Assembly (NCBI RefSeq): GCF_014201905.1
Contig: NZ_JACHFM010000002.1
Location: 1,178,001-1,242,000, forward strand
DNA length: 64,000 nucleotides
Reading direction: 5' to 3'
From: Amaricoccus macauensis
GTDB lineage: Bacteria > Pseudomonadota > Alphaproteobacteria > Rhodobacterales > Rhodobacteraceae
Below the pieces are notes generated by a model, which was not told where the DNA came from, did not search any database, and worked only from the letters and a program-made list of their open reading frames with translations. Positions 1-9,832 of this stretch are shown here, piece after piece. The position numbers and the translations under genes were made by a program. Every line of letters starts with the position of its first letter. The stretch's first letter is position 1.

Positions 1-225
1 GCAATCGTCGTCGAGCCACTGGTGCGCGAGGCGAACCCGGCCACCGCGGACGCGCTCACGTCGGCCCTTGAAGCCGCGCGCGCGACCCTCGACGGCCTGA
101 AAGTCGACGGCGCCTTCCCCTCCTACGACACGGTCGACGACGCCGGGCGCAAGACGATCTCCGAGGCGTTCGCGCGGATCGCGGATGCCGCCGGCGCGCT
201 CAACCCGGCGATCGGACTGGAGTAG
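1..225 (+). CDS. efeO: EfeO-type imelysin protein, C-terminal end (partial)
   Basis: Reading frame 1 is open from the window edge to TAG at 223-225 and gives 74 residues. The end resembles the C-terminus of EfeO/EfeM imelysin-like periplasmic proteins, with a helix rich in Ala/Leu and then the GAFPSYDTVDDAGRK segment that EfeO proteins share near their end. EfeO is thought to bind ferrous or ferric iron in the periplasm for the EfeU permease. The next gene, efeB, starts two bases after this stop, which supports an efeO-efeB operon. The N-terminus, including any cupredoxin domain, lies outside the window, so EfeM cannot be excluded. Confidence 0.72.
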   Translation, partial: AIVVEPLVREANPATADALTSALEAARATLDGLKVDGAFPSYDTVDDAGRKTISEAFARIADAAGALNPAIGLE

Positions 226-227
226 CC

Positions 228-1586
228 ATGGCCGAAACCCCACTTTCCACCACCCGCCGCGGGCTGCTCGCCGGCGCCGCCGCCCTCGCCGCCGCACCAG
301 GCCTCGCCCTCGCGGCGACCGAGCAGACGACCAGCGCCGGCCAGCGCCACGTCACGGACGCGCCGATCGCCGACACCACCAACAGCCGCGACATGGTGTC
401 GCCCCATGGCGCGCATCAGGCCGGCATCGTCACCCCGCGCCCGGCGAACGGCATCGTTGCCGCGTTCCACGTGCTCGCCAACGATGCCGCCGACCTCGAA
501 GCGCTCTTCCGCCGCCTGACCGAGCGCATCGTGTTCCTGACCCACGGCGGCCCGGTGCCGGACGCGGATCCGAAGCTGCCGCCGCCCGACAGCGGCATTC
601 TCGGGCCGGTCGTGCCCCCCGACGCCCTGACGATCACCGTGGGTCTCGGAAGCTCGCTCTTCGAGGACCGTCCGTGGCTCGCGGCCCTGAAACCCCGCGT
701 GCTGCAACGCATGGTGAAGTTCCACAACGATGCGCTCATCGCCGACCTCTGCCACGGCGACCTGATGCTCCAGTTCTGCGCCAACACCCAGGACACCTGC
801 GTCCACGCGCTCCGCGATGTGGTGAAGAACCTGCCCGGCCAGATGGTCCTGAAGTGGGCGCAGGCCGGCAACGTGCCCGTCCTGCCACAGCGCCCCGGCG
901 CGGCGCCCGAAAGCGCGCGCAACCTCCTCGGCTTCCGCGACGGCTCCGCCAACCCCGACAGCGCCGACGAGGAGCTGATGCGCAGGCTCGTCTGGGTCGG
1001 CCCCGAGAGCGACGAACCCGACTGGGCAACCGGCGGCAGCTACGCGGCCGTGCGCATCATCCGCAACCTCGTCGAGCGCTGGGACCGCACGCCCCTCGGC
1101 GAGCAGGAGCGCATCATGGGCCGGATGAAGATGTCCGGCGCCCCCCTCGACCAGCCGGACGCGACCGAGGCGCAAGTACCCGATTTCGCCACTGACCCCG
1201 ATGGCACCCGCACACCGCTCGACGCCCACATCCGCCTCGCCAACCCGCGCACGCCGGCCACGGAGGCGAACCTGATCCTCCGGCGCCCGTTCAACTACGT
1301 GAACGGCGTGCTGAAGAACGGCCAGCTCGACCAGGGGCTCCTCTTCATCGCGTGGCAGGCCGACCTCGACCGCGGCTTCATCACCGTCCAGAAGCGGCTC
1401 GATAAGGAACCGCTCGAGGAATACATCCGACCCGTTGGCGGTGGCTACTTCTTCGCCCTGCCCGGCTTTGCCGACGGCGACTACGTGGGCTCGACCCTCA
1501 TCGCCGCCATCTCACCGACCAGCCAGACCACGTCCAGCCAACCGGTTTCCTCCGACCCGGCCCCCGACCCCGGGACCAAACCCTAG
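228..1586 (+). CDS. efeB: EfeB, Tat-exported Dyp-type heme peroxidase / deferrochelatase
   Basis: The product is 452 residues, normal for EfeB. The N-terminus has a twin-arginine signal (TTRRGLLAG followed by an Ala-rich hydrophobic stretch ending near residue 32), so the folded heme protein should be exported through Tat. The Dyp-peroxidase signature GFRDGSANP lies near residue 235 and carries the distal Asp. The segment with AHIRLANPR near residue 333 carries the expected proximal heme His. A GGSY motif and a C-terminal FNYVNG segment also fit the family. EfeB oxidises iron or removes it from heme in the periplasm, feeding EfeO/EfeU. ATG follows the efeO stop by two bases. The last 25 residues are Pro/Ser-rich and look like a disordered tail. 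Confidence 0.95.
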   Translation: MAETPLSTTRRGLLAGAAALAAAPGLALAATEQTTSAGQRHVTDAPIADTTNSRDMVSPHGAHQAGIVTPRPANGIVAAFHVLANDAADLEALFRRLTERIVFLTHGGPVPDADPKLPPPDSGILGPVVPPDALTITVGLGSSLFEDRPWLAALKPRVLQRMVKFHNDALIADLCHGDLMLQFCANTQDTCVHALRDVVKNLPGQMVLKWAQAGNVPVLPQRPGAAPESARNLLGFRDGSANPDSADEELMRRLVWVGPESDEPDWATGGSYAAVRIIRNLVERWDRTPLGEQERIMGRMKMSGAPLDQPDATEAQVPDFATDPDGTRTPLDAHIRLANPRTPATEANLILRRPFNYVNGVLKNGQLDQGLLFIAWQADLDRGFITVQKRLDKEPLEEYIRPVGGGYFFALPGFADGDYVGSTLIAAISPTSQTTSSQPVSSDPAPDPGTKP

Positions 1587-1596
1587 GAGTGCTCAC

Positions 1597-2409
1597 ATGC
1601 GCCTCATGACCTTTGCCGCTGCCGGCGCCCTGCTCGCAGCGCAGGCCGCACACGCACAGGAAGCGACGCTCGATCTGGTTGAACCGATCAGCGAGTACAA
1701 GATCTACGTCTCCGAGAACGTCGATACGCTGGTGAAGAACACCACCGAGTTCGTGGCCGCCGTGAAGGCCGGCGACGTGGAGAAGGCGAAGTCGCTCTTC
1801 GCGCCGACCCGGCTCAACTACGAGGCCATCGAGCCGATCGCCGAGCTTTTCTCCGATCTCGACGTCTCGATCGACAGCCGCGCCGACGACTACGAGAAGG
1901 CCGAGGCCGACCCGGCATTCCCGGGCTTCCATCGCATCGAATACGGCCTCTGGGAGAAGAACTCGACCGAAGGGCTCGACCCGGTGGCCGACAAGCTGCT
2001 CGCCGACGTGCAGGACCTTCAAGGCCGCATCGAGAGCCTCACCTTCCCGCCCGAAGTGGTGGTCGGCGGCGCCGCGGTGCTGATGGAAGAGGTCGCGGCC
2101 ACGAAGATCTCCGGCGAGGAAGACCGCTACTCCCACACCGACCTCTGGGACTTCCGCGGCAACTTCGACGGCGCGCAGAAGATCGTCGAGCTGATGCGTC
2201 CGCTGGTGATCGACCGGGACCCGGACTTCATCAAGACCGTCGACGAAAACTTCGCGACGATCGACACCATCCTGTCGAAGTACCAGTCGGGCGAGGGCTA
2301 CGTCACCTACGACAACCTCACCGAAGCCGACCGGGTGGTTCTCGCGGCCGCAGTCAACACCCTCGCCGAGGACCTCTCGACGCTGCGCGGCAAGCTCGGT
2401 CTCGACTGA
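1597..2409 (+). CDS. EfeM/EfeO-family imelysin protein, exported
   Basis: The start at 1597 follows the efeB stop by ten bases, with an AGGAG site at 1585-1589. The product is 270 residues. It begins with a classical signal peptide (MRLMTFAAAGALLAAQAAHA, then Q). The mature protein is one imelysin-like domain with the HxxE-type motif GFHRIEYGLWE, which is the metal site in EfeO/EfeM proteins, near residue 113. No N-terminal cupredoxin domain is present, so it matches the short EfeM form rather than full EfeO. It ends with KYQSGEGYVTYDNLTEADR, parallel to the end of the upstream efeO. The operon thus carries two imelysin genes around efeB. A longer in-frame start at 1435 lies inside efeB and is unlikely. 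Confidence 0.88.
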   Translation: MRLMTFAAAGALLAAQAAHAQEATLDLVEPISEYKIYVSENVDTLVKNTTEFVAAVKAGDVEKAKSLFAPTRLNYEAIEPIAELFSDLDVSIDSRADDYEKAEADPAFPGFHRIEYGLWEKNSTEGLDPVADKLLADVQDLQGRIESLTFPPEVVVGGAAVLMEEVAATKISGEEDRYSHTDLWDFRGNFDGAQKIVELMRPLVIDRDPDFIKTVDENFATIDTILSKYQSGEGYVTYDNLTEADRVVLAAAVNTLAEDLSTLRGKLGLD

Positions 2410-2412
2410 GCC

Positions 2413-2436
2413 CGCAGACACCGTTCGCAGACACCG
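2413..2436. repeat. Short direct repeat CGCAGACACCG, two copies
   Basis: The 11-base unit CGCAGACACCG occurs at 2413-2423 and 2426-2436, directly after the stop codon of the imelysin gene. It may be a chance duplication. I see no function for it. Confidence 0.5.
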
Positions 2437-2448
2437 CTCGCGGACCAC

Positions 2449-2473
2449 TGCGGCTGGCTCTCAGCCAGCCGCA
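2449..2473. terminator. Hairpin between convergent genes
   Basis: TGCGGCTGGCT at 2449-2459 pairs perfectly with AGCCAGCCGCA at 2463-2473 across a three-base loop. It sits between the convergent imelysin and VOC genes. There is no T-run on either side, so it is a hairpin barrier or a weak two-way terminator rather than a textbook one. Confidence 0.5.
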
Positions 2474-2494
2474 CGTCCCCCCGCGCCCCGCGCG

Positions 2495-2974
2495 TCAGCC
2501 GCGCCGGGCCGCCTCGATCGCGGCGACGTCGATCTTCCGCATCGTCATCATCGCCTCGAACGCCCGGCGTGCCTCGTCGCCGCCAGCGGCGAGCGCCTCG
2601 GACAGCACGCGCGGCGTGATCTGCCACGACACGCCCCAGCGATCCCGGCACCATCCACACTCGCTCTCCTTGCCGCCGTTGCCGACAATGGCGTTCCAGT
2701 AGCGGTCGGTCTCCGCCTGATCGTCCGTGGCGATCTGGAACGAGAACGCTTCAGTCTGCGGGAACATCGTCCCGCCGTTCAGCCCGATGCAGGGGATGCC
2801 GGCCACGGTGAAGCGCACCGTCAGCACATCGCCCGCCTTGCCGGACGGGAAGTCCGACGGGGCACGGAAAACCTCGTCCAGTGAGCTGTCGGGAAACGTC
2901 TCGGCATAGAACCGCGCTGCGGCCTCGGCGTCCTCGTCATACCAGATGCAGATCGTGTTCTTGGGCACTCCCAT
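2495..2974 (-). CDS. VOC superfamily protein, PhnB/YjdN-like
   Basis: The start at 2974 is preceded by a strong AGGAGG site nine bases upstream, so the in-frame ATG at 3031 is rejected. The product is 159 residues. It begins with the beta strand KNTICIWYDEDAEAAARFY typical of PhnB-like glyoxalase-fold proteins. It contains GGTMFPQTEAFSFQI and ends with the segment CGWCRDRWGVSWQI, both characteristic of the family once called 3-demethylubiquinone-9 methyltransferase-like. The real activity of most members is unknown. No metal-binding His pattern of true glyoxalase I is obvious. It stands alone and is convergent with the iron-uptake operon. Confidence 0.85.
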   Translation of the reverse strand: MGVPKNTICIWYDEDAEAAARFYAETFPDSSLDEVFRAPSDFPSGKAGDVLTVRFTVAGIPCIGLNGGTMFPQTEAFSFQIATDDQAETDRYWNAIVGNGGKESECGWCRDRWGVSWQITPRVLSEALAAGGDEARRAFEAMMTMRKIDVAAIEAARRG

Positions 2975-3055
2975 CGGGGAAGTTCCTCCTGGGTTGGCGG
3001 ATTGCGGGCGGGCCATCCGGGCCCGCGCCAAGGTTGGTAAACCCGCGAACAGACC

Positions 3056-4054
3056 CTATGGTTCCCGCTTCGCCTCATCGGCCCGCACCGCCGCCTCAAG
3101 GATCGCGTCATAGAGAAGCGCCGCGGATCTCGGCAGCGTCAGGCCGCGCAGACGGATCAGCCCGAACGGCTTCACTTCCAGCGGAAAGCTGACGGCAAGC
3201 GGCGTCACCGCGCGCCCGATCCCTCCGTCGCCGGCCAGCAGCCGCGCCACCTGCGTCGACACCGGCGCGATCGAGTTCGACCGGGTAAGCCGGGTCAGCG
3301 TGACAATGAGCGAGGCGGTGCTCAGCCGGCAGTTCGGCGGCTCGGCGCCGCGCGCCAGGAAGGCCTCCTCCACCGTGCGCCGCAGGAGCGAGCCCGGCGG
3401 CTGCATCACCCAGTCGTAGGATGCGAGATCCTCGATCCCGACCTGCGAACGCTGCGCCAGCGGATGATTGGCCCGCACGATGAACGCGACCGGCTCGACC
3501 CCGAGCCAGCGGATGCAGAGCGGCCGGGGATCGACGCTCGCCGGCACGCGGCCGATGACGAAGTCATGCCGGCTGCGCAGGAGATCCGGGACGAGCACGT
3601 CGCTCGTCGTCACGTCGACCTGGGCTGTCAGGCCGGGATGATCGCGCTGCAGCCGTTGCAGGATCGGCACCACGAGATCGATGGCCGGCGCCGTCACCGC
3701 GCCGACCCGCACCGTGCCGAGCCGCCCCTCCGCCACGTCGCCGATCTCGCGCCCCGCCTCGGAAATCTCCGCCAGCACCCGCCGCGCCCGGCGCGCCAGC
3801 GCCTCGCCCGCCGGGGTGAGCGCGATGCCCTTCGGCTGGCGCTCGCAGAGCGGATGGCCGGCAATGGCCTCGGCCTCGGCCAGCAGCCGCGACGCCGCCG
3901 GCTGGGTCAGCCGCAGGCTGCGCCCCGCCGCCGTCAACTGCCGGGTCTCGTCAATCGCTGCAATGAGCCGCAGGTGCGTGAGCTTCAGACCGCGACCCAT
4001 CAGCCGGTCCGCGCCGCGCGCCTGCTCCTGATCCGGCGATGGAACTGGTCTCAT
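3056..4054 (-). CDS. gbpR: LysR-family regulator, GbpR-like, divergent from chvE
   Basis: The product is 332 residues from ATG 4054, or 314 from ATG 4000. 4054 has a weak GGAAA site nine to ten bases upstream, while 4000 has none. The N-terminal winged helix-turn-helix is clear ([12 protein letters not shown], then [14 protein letters not shown]), followed by the LysR linker helix and a periplasmic-binding-protein-like effector domain. The gene is divergent from chvE-gguABC. In Agrobacterium and Azospirillum, the LysR protein GbpR sits next to chvE and controls sugar-responsive expression. Context is the main reason for the name. The effector is expected to be a sugar such as arabinose, fucose or galactose. 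Confidence 0.82.
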   Translation of the reverse strand: MRPVPSPDQEQARGADRLMGRGLKLTHLRLIAAIDETRQLTAAGRSLRLTQPAASRLLAEAEAIAGHPLCERQPKGIALTPAGEALARRARRVLAEISEAGREIGDVAEGRLGTVRVGAVTAPAIDLVVPILQRLQRDHPGLTAQVDVTTSDVLVPDLLRSRHDFVIGRVPASVDPRPLCIRWLGVEPVAFIVRANHPLAQRSQVGIEDLASYDWVMQPPGSLLRRTVEEAFLARGAEPPNCRLSTASLIVTLTRLTRSNSIAPVSTQVARLLAGDGGIGRAVTPLAVSFPLEVKPFGLIRLRGLTLPRSAALLYDAILEAAVRADEAKREP

Positions 4055-4089
4055 GCGATTTCCGTCATGCCATACGCCGTGATTGCGAT

Positions 4090-4119
4090 TTGCTTGATAT
4101 GTCCAAGCCTGGCTAAAGT
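4090..4119 (+). promoter_or_regulatory. Possible sigma-70 promoter of chvE
   Basis: TTGCTT at 4090-4095 and TAAAGT at 4114-4119 are separated by 18 bases, about 112 bases before the chvE start. The pair lies in the short divergent region that must also hold the LysR operator. The match is by eye only and the -10 box is imperfect. Confidence 0.3.
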
Positions 4120-4231
4120 GCAAGCGCGTGGCGGATCCAGGACACAGGACCCGCCACGCCGCTGCGAAACAGAAGAAACGACGGGGGCGCCGGAGATTAT
4201 CGGCAGACGCACCCGCAATGGGGAGATCGCA

Positions 4232-5299
4232 ATGAAGCTTCTGACGCGCATTCTGGCGGGGGCTACCCTTGCCGCGGCACTGGCATTCCCGGCCCTCGCC
4301 CAGGACAAGGGCACGATCGGCATCGCGATGCCGACACAGTCCTCCGCCCGCTGGATCTCGGACGGCCACAGCATGGTGGAGCAGTTCAAGGCCGCGGGCT
4401 ACGGGGCCGATCTGCAATACGCCGAGGACGACATCCCCAACCAGCTCGCGCAGATCGAGAACATGATCACCAAGGGCGTGAAGGCGCTGGTGATCGCTGC
4501 GATCGACGGCACCACCCTCTCGAACGCGCTCGAGAACGCCCACGCCTCCGGCATCCCCGTCATCGCCTACGACCGGCTGATCCGCGACAGCGCGAACGTC
4601 GACTACTATGCCACCTTCGACAACTTCCAGGTGGGCGTGTTGCAGGCCGAAAGCCTCGTGAAGGGGCTGAAGGAGCGCTTCCCCGACGTGAAGCCGTGGA
4701 ACGTCGAGCTCTTCGGCGGCAGCCCGGACGACAACAACGCCTTCTTCTTCTACAACGGCGCCATGAGCGTGCTGCAGCCGCTGATCGACGACGGCTCGAT
4801 CGCGATCCCCTCCGGCCAGACCGGAATGGACGTGGTCGGCACCCTGCGCTGGGACGGCGCGGTCGCCCAGGCGCGCATGGATAACCTGCTCTCGGCCAAC
4901 TACACCGACGCGCACGTCAACGGCGTGCTCTCGCCTTATGATGGTCTCTCGATCGGCATCCTTTCGTCGCTGAAGGGCGTGGGCTACGGCTCGGCCGACC
5001 TGCCGATGCCCATCGTCACGGGTCAGGACGCCGAGGTTCCCTCGGTGAAGTCGATCCTCGCGGGCGAGCAGTATTCGACGATCTTCAAGGACACCCGCGA
5101 GCTTGCCGGCGTCACGGTGAAGATGGTGGACGCGCTGCTCACGGGCGGCACGCCGGAAGTGACCGACACCCAGACCTATGACAACGGAGTCAAGGTGGTG
5201 CCCTCGTACCTCCTGAAGCCCGTCGAGGTCGACAAGTCGAACTGGGAAGCGATCCTGATCGACTCCGGCTACTACAAGAAGGATCAGATCACCAACTGA
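4232..5299 (+). CDS. chvE: ChvE-type periplasmic sugar-binding protein
   Basis: The product is 355 residues, with GGGGAG seven bases before the start. A signal peptide of about 25 residues ends in FPALAQ. The mature part is a type I periplasmic binding protein (RbsB/ChvE class): [19 protein letters not shown] near the start, then [27 protein letters not shown] and [10 protein letters not shown]. These match the multiple sugar-binding protein ChvE closely. ChvE binds monosaccharides (arabinose, xylose, glucose, galactose) and in Agrobacterium also signals to VirA. It is followed by gguA, gguB and gguC. No virA-like sensor is in the window, so a transport role is the likely one. Confidence 0.93.
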   Translation: MKLLTRILAGATLAAALAFPALAQDKGTIGIAMPTQSSARWISDGHSMVEQFKAAGYGADLQYAEDDIPNQLAQIENMITKGVKALVIAAIDGTTLSNALENAHASGIPVIAYDRLIRDSANVDYYATFDNFQVGVLQAESLVKGLKERFPDVKPWNVELFGGSPDDNNAFFFYNGAMSVLQPLIDDGSIAIPSGQTGMDVVGTLRWDGAVAQARMDNLLSANYTDAHVNGVLSPYDGLSIGILSSLKGVGYGSADLPMPIVTGQDAEVPSVKSILAGEQYSTIFKDTRELAGVTVKMVDALLTGGTPEVTDTQTYDNGVKVVPSYLLKPVEVDKSNWEAILIDSGYYKKDQITN

Positions 5300-5352
5300 T
5301 CGACGGCCGGCCGGGCGACCATGCGTTCGCTCGGCTCCCGAAGGGACAGGAC

Positions 5353-6891
<1,539 letters not shown>

Positions 6892-6894
6892 ACC

Positions 6895-8082
6895 ATGGCC
6901 AGCATCAGCGAGTCCCCGCCCCCCCAGTCGCTCGTCGGTCACCTCAGGGCGAACATCCGCGAATACGGCATGCTCCTCGCCCTCGTCGCGATCATGGCGT
7001 TCTTCCAGGTCGCGACCTCCGGGGTGCTGCTGAAGCCCGTGAACCTGACCAACCTGTTCCTGCAGAACAGCTACATCGTCATCATGGCGCTCGGGATGCT
7101 GCTCGTCATCGTCGCGGGCCACATCGACCTCTCGGTGGGGTCGGTCTCGGGCTTCATCGGCGCGCTCGCGGCGGTGATGATGGTGCACTACCACATCCCC
7201 ACGGTGCCGACGATCATCGCCTGCCTCGCCATCGGCGCGGTGATCGGCGCGGCGCAAGGCTACTGGATCGCCTACTGGAAGATCCCCTCGTTCATCGTGA
7301 CGCTGGCGGGGATGCTGGTCTTTCGCGGCCTCTCGCTCACCATGCTGCAGGGCCAGTCGGTCGGGCCGTTCCCCAAGGGCTTTCAGGCGCTCTCGTCGGG
7401 CTTCGTGCCGGATGTCCTTGCGGGCACCGGCATCAACCTCACCGCCCTCGTCCTCGGGATCGCCGCTGCCATCAGCCTCGTCGTCTCGGCGGTGCGCACC
7501 CGCGCGAAGCAGGCGCGCTATGCCGCGATCGAGGAGCCCTTCGCGTTCTTCATCGCCCGCAACGGCGTCATCGCCTTCGCCCTCGTCTTCATCGCATGGC
7601 TGCTCGCCTCGGGCCGCGGCCTGCCGAACGTGCTCATCACCATGGCGGTGCTGATCGCGATCTACACCTTCATCACCACCCGGACGACGATAGGCCGGCG
7701 GATCTACGCACTCGGCGGCAACGAGAAGGCCGCGCGGCTGTCCGGCATCAAGACCGACCGGCTGGTCTTCCTCGTCTTCGTCAACATGGGGATGCTCGCC
7801 GCCCTCGCCGGCCTCATCTTCGCCGCCCGCCTCAACACCGCGACGCCAAAGGCCGGTGTCGCCTTCGAGCTCGACGTGATCGCCGCCTGCTTCATCGGCG
7901 GCGCCTCCGCCTCGGGCGGGGTCGGCCGGATCATCGGCGCGGTGATCGGCGCCTTCATCATGGGCGTGATGAACAACGGCATGTCGATCATGGGCGTTGG
8001 CATCGACCTCCAGCAGGTCATCAAGGGGCTGGTGCTCCTCGCGGCCGTAATCTTCGACGTCTACAACAAGAACAGAGCGTAA
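6895..8082 (+). CDS. gguB: GguB, sugar ABC transporter permease
   Basis: The product is 395 residues and strongly hydrophobic, with about ten predicted membrane segments. It has the CUT2 permease hallmarks: ALGMLLVIVAGHIDLSVG near residues 65-80, GRRIYALGGNEKAARLSGI near 270, and a Gly/Ala-rich ASGGVGRIIGAVIGAF segment near 340. A hydrophilic stretch around residues 200-220 (RTRAKQARY) forms a cytoplasmic loop of the kind seen in XylH/GguB-type permeases. ATG follows the gguA stop by three bases. It should form the membrane channel partner of ChvE and GguA. Confidence 0.94.
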   Translation: MASISESPPPQSLVGHLRANIREYGMLLALVAIMAFFQVATSGVLLKPVNLTNLFLQNSYIVIMALGMLLVIVAGHIDLSVGSVSGFIGALAAVMMVHYHIPTVPTIIACLAIGAVIGAAQGYWIAYWKIPSFIVTLAGMLVFRGLSLTMLQGQSVGPFPKGFQALSSGFVPDVLAGTGINLTALVLGIAAAISLVVSAVRTRAKQARYAAIEEPFAFFIARNGVIAFALVFIAWLLASGRGLPNVLITMAVLIAIYTFITTRTTIGRRIYALGGNEKAARLSGIKTDRLVFLVFVNMGMLAALAGLIFAARLNTATPKAGVAFELDVIAACFIGGASASGGVGRIIGAVIGAFIMGVMNNGMSIMGVGIDLQQVIKGLVLLAAVIFDVYNKNRA

Positions 8083-8088
8083 CCCCCC

Positions 8089-9075
8089 ATGCACATCATC
8101 CAGATCATCGACGAAACCGGCAATCGCCGGGTGGCGTTCCGCGACGGCGAGACCACCCGGCTGGTGCGGGCCACCGACACCACCTACAACCTCGCGCAGG
8201 AGGCGATCATCGCCGGCCAGACGCTGGTGGAGGCGGTCGCGGCCAAGGGCCTCGGCGAGGAAGTCGACCTCGCCGCCGCCCTCGCCGAGGGCAGAGTGCT
8301 GGCGCCGATCGCCCACCCCGATCCCGCGCACCTGCACCTGACCGGCACCGGCCTCACCCACCTCGGCAGCGCCGCGACGCGCGATGCGATGCACCAGACC
8401 ACCGACCCGGAAAAGCTCACCGACTCCATGAAGATGTTCCGCATGGGCCTCGCGGAGGGCAAGCCCGCGGAGCTGCCGGGCGTCCAGCCGGAATGGTTCT
8501 ACAAGGGCAACGGCACCCAGGCGATCGGCCCGGGTGCGGCACTCGTCAGCCCCGGCTTCGCCCTCGACGCCGGCGAGGAGCCCGAGATCGCCGGCATCTA
8601 TCTCATCGGCCCGGACGGCACGCCGCACCGCCTCGGCTTCGCGCTCGCCAACGAATTCTCCGACCACGTGACCGAGCGGCAGAACTACCTCTTCCTCGCC
8701 CACTCCAAGCTCCGCCCCGCGTCCTTCGGGCCGGAGCTTCGCCTTGGCGACCTGCCGCAGCACGTGGAGGGCGAGAGCCGCATCCGGCGCGACGGCGAAG
8801 TGATCTGGGCCAAGCCCTTCGTGTCGGGCGAGGCCAACATGAGCCACTTCATCGCCAACCTCGAACACCACCACTTCAAGTACCCGATCTTCCGCGAACC
8901 GGGCGACGTCCACGTCCACATGTTCGGCACGGCAACCCTCTCCTTCGCCGACAACGTGCGGACCGAGGCGGGTGACGTCTTCGAGATCGAGGTGGCCGAC
9001 TTCGGCCTGCCGCTCCGGAACCCGCTGAAGCTCGCCGAGACGGAAACCGCGGCGGTGCGGGTGAAGAGCCTCTAG
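8089..9075 (+). CDS. gguC: GguC, AraD1-family protein of the sugar operon
   Basis: The product is 328 residues, the usual GguC length. It starts six bases after gguB. Proteins of this type belong to the fumarylacetoacetate hydrolase-like superfamily and are annotated as AraD1 family. Features that match include LTGTGLTHLGSAATRD, the segment EIAGIYLIGPDG, and a C-terminal LPLRNPL. The enzyme activity is not settled for most members. Position in the operon and fold suggest it acts on an acyclic sugar acid, for example a 2-keto-3-deoxy acid from pentose oxidation. That function is inference from context. Confidence 0.9.
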   Translation: MHIIQIIDETGNRRVAFRDGETTRLVRATDTTYNLAQEAIIAGQTLVEAVAAKGLGEEVDLAAALAEGRVLAPIAHPDPAHLHLTGTGLTHLGSAATRDAMHQTTDPEKLTDSMKMFRMGLAEGKPAELPGVQPEWFYKGNGTQAIGPGAALVSPGFALDAGEEPEIAGIYLIGPDGTPHRLGFALANEFSDHVTERQNYLFLAHSKLRPASFGPELRLGDLPQHVEGESRIRRDGEVIWAKPFVSGEANMSHFIANLEHHHFKYPIFREPGDVHVHMFGTATLSFADNVRTEAGDVFEIEVADFGLPLRNPLKLAETETAAVRVKSL

Positions 9076-9082
9076 CCGCCCG

Positions 9083-9703
9083 CTACATCCCGCGCGCGCG
9101 GAGCCCGTCGAGCAACGTCCGAAAGCTCGCGACCGCGCGCGCCGAAGTCTCCGCCGGATCCTCCGACGTGGCGATCCACGTGGCGGCATAGCCACCCGCG
9201 CCACTGATCAGGCGCGCGGCAGCCTCGGTGTCGATCTCGACGATGGCCCCCTCGGCCAGAAGCGCGTCCAGATGCGCTTTCAGGGCCGCGACACAGGCCG
9301 AGGCGCTCGGCCACTGCGACAGATCGCCAAAGACCGCCGGCGCATCGCGGAACATGATGCGCTGGATTTCGGGCTCCAGCGCCATGCGGATATAGGCCAC
9401 CTGCTCATCCACCAGCCCCTGCCAGCGCGACCCGGCCGCGGCCGAGATCGCGCCCAGCCGCTCGGACATCTCCCGGTCGATTTCCTCGACCACCGCGCGC
9501 AACAGTCCCTTCTTGTCGCCGAAGTGGTGATAGAGCGCCCCGCGCGTCAGCCCCGCCGCCGCCGTCAGGTCATCCATCGACGCCTCCGCATAGCCGATCG
9601 TGCCGAAGGCTTCGCGCCCGGCGGCCATCAGCTTCCGGCGGGTCTCGGCCATCGCCTCCTTGCGGGTGGTCCGCGTCCCCTCTCCCGCGATCGTCCCCTC
9701 CAT
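9083..9703 (-). CDS. TetR-family repressor of the adjacent MFS gene
   Basis: The start at 9703 has GAGGGAAGGG directly upstream; a longer start at 9742 would lie inside the operator region. The product is 206 residues. The N-terminal TetR helix-turn-helix is typical (SMDDLTAAAGLTRGALYHHFGD near residues 41-62), followed by an all-helical ligand domain. The gene is divergent from an MFS transporter and convergent with gguC, seven bases away. Two palindromes of matching design lie in the divergent region (9740-9754 and 9771-9785). I infer that this protein binds them, represses itself and the transporter, and is released by a transported drug-like compound. Confidence 0.92.
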   Translation of the reverse strand: MEGTIAGEGTRTTRKEAMAETRRKLMAAGREAFGTIGYAEASMDDLTAAAGLTRGALYHHFGDKKGLLRAVVEEIDREMSERLGAISAAAGSRWQGLVDEQVAYIRMALEPEIQRIMFRDAPAVFGDLSQWPSASACVAALKAHLDALLAEGAIVEIDTEAAARLISGAGGYAATWIATSEDPAETSARAVASFRTLLDGLRARGM

Positions 9704-9739
9704 AGCCCTTCCCTCACATACGCGCTGAATCCGATTTGA

Positions 9740-9785
9740 CATACGCGCCGTATGCCACTATCTGCGCTGACATACGCTACGTATA
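9740..9785. promoter_or_regulatory. Paired TetR operators with CATACG half-sites
   Basis: Site 1 is CATACG-CGC-CGTATG at 9740-9754, a perfect inverted repeat. Site 2 is CATACG-CTA-CGTATA at 9771-9785, with one mismatch in the last base. Their centres are 31 bases apart, close to three helical turns, so two dimers could bind the same DNA face. A third half-site, CATACGCGC, lies at 9717-9725 next to the TetR gene start. The pattern and spacing are seen directly; binding is inferred from the neighbouring TetR gene. Confidence 0.8.
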
Positions 9786-9832
9786 TGAAAATCGGGCCGC
9801 TCCATTCAAGGCCCGCTTCAAGGACCAATCCG

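Noticed and set aside
2975-3031. N-terminal extension of the VOC protein from ATG 3031
   Set aside because: The strong AGGAGG site lies just before the internal ATG 2974 and the extra 19 residues are not family-like.
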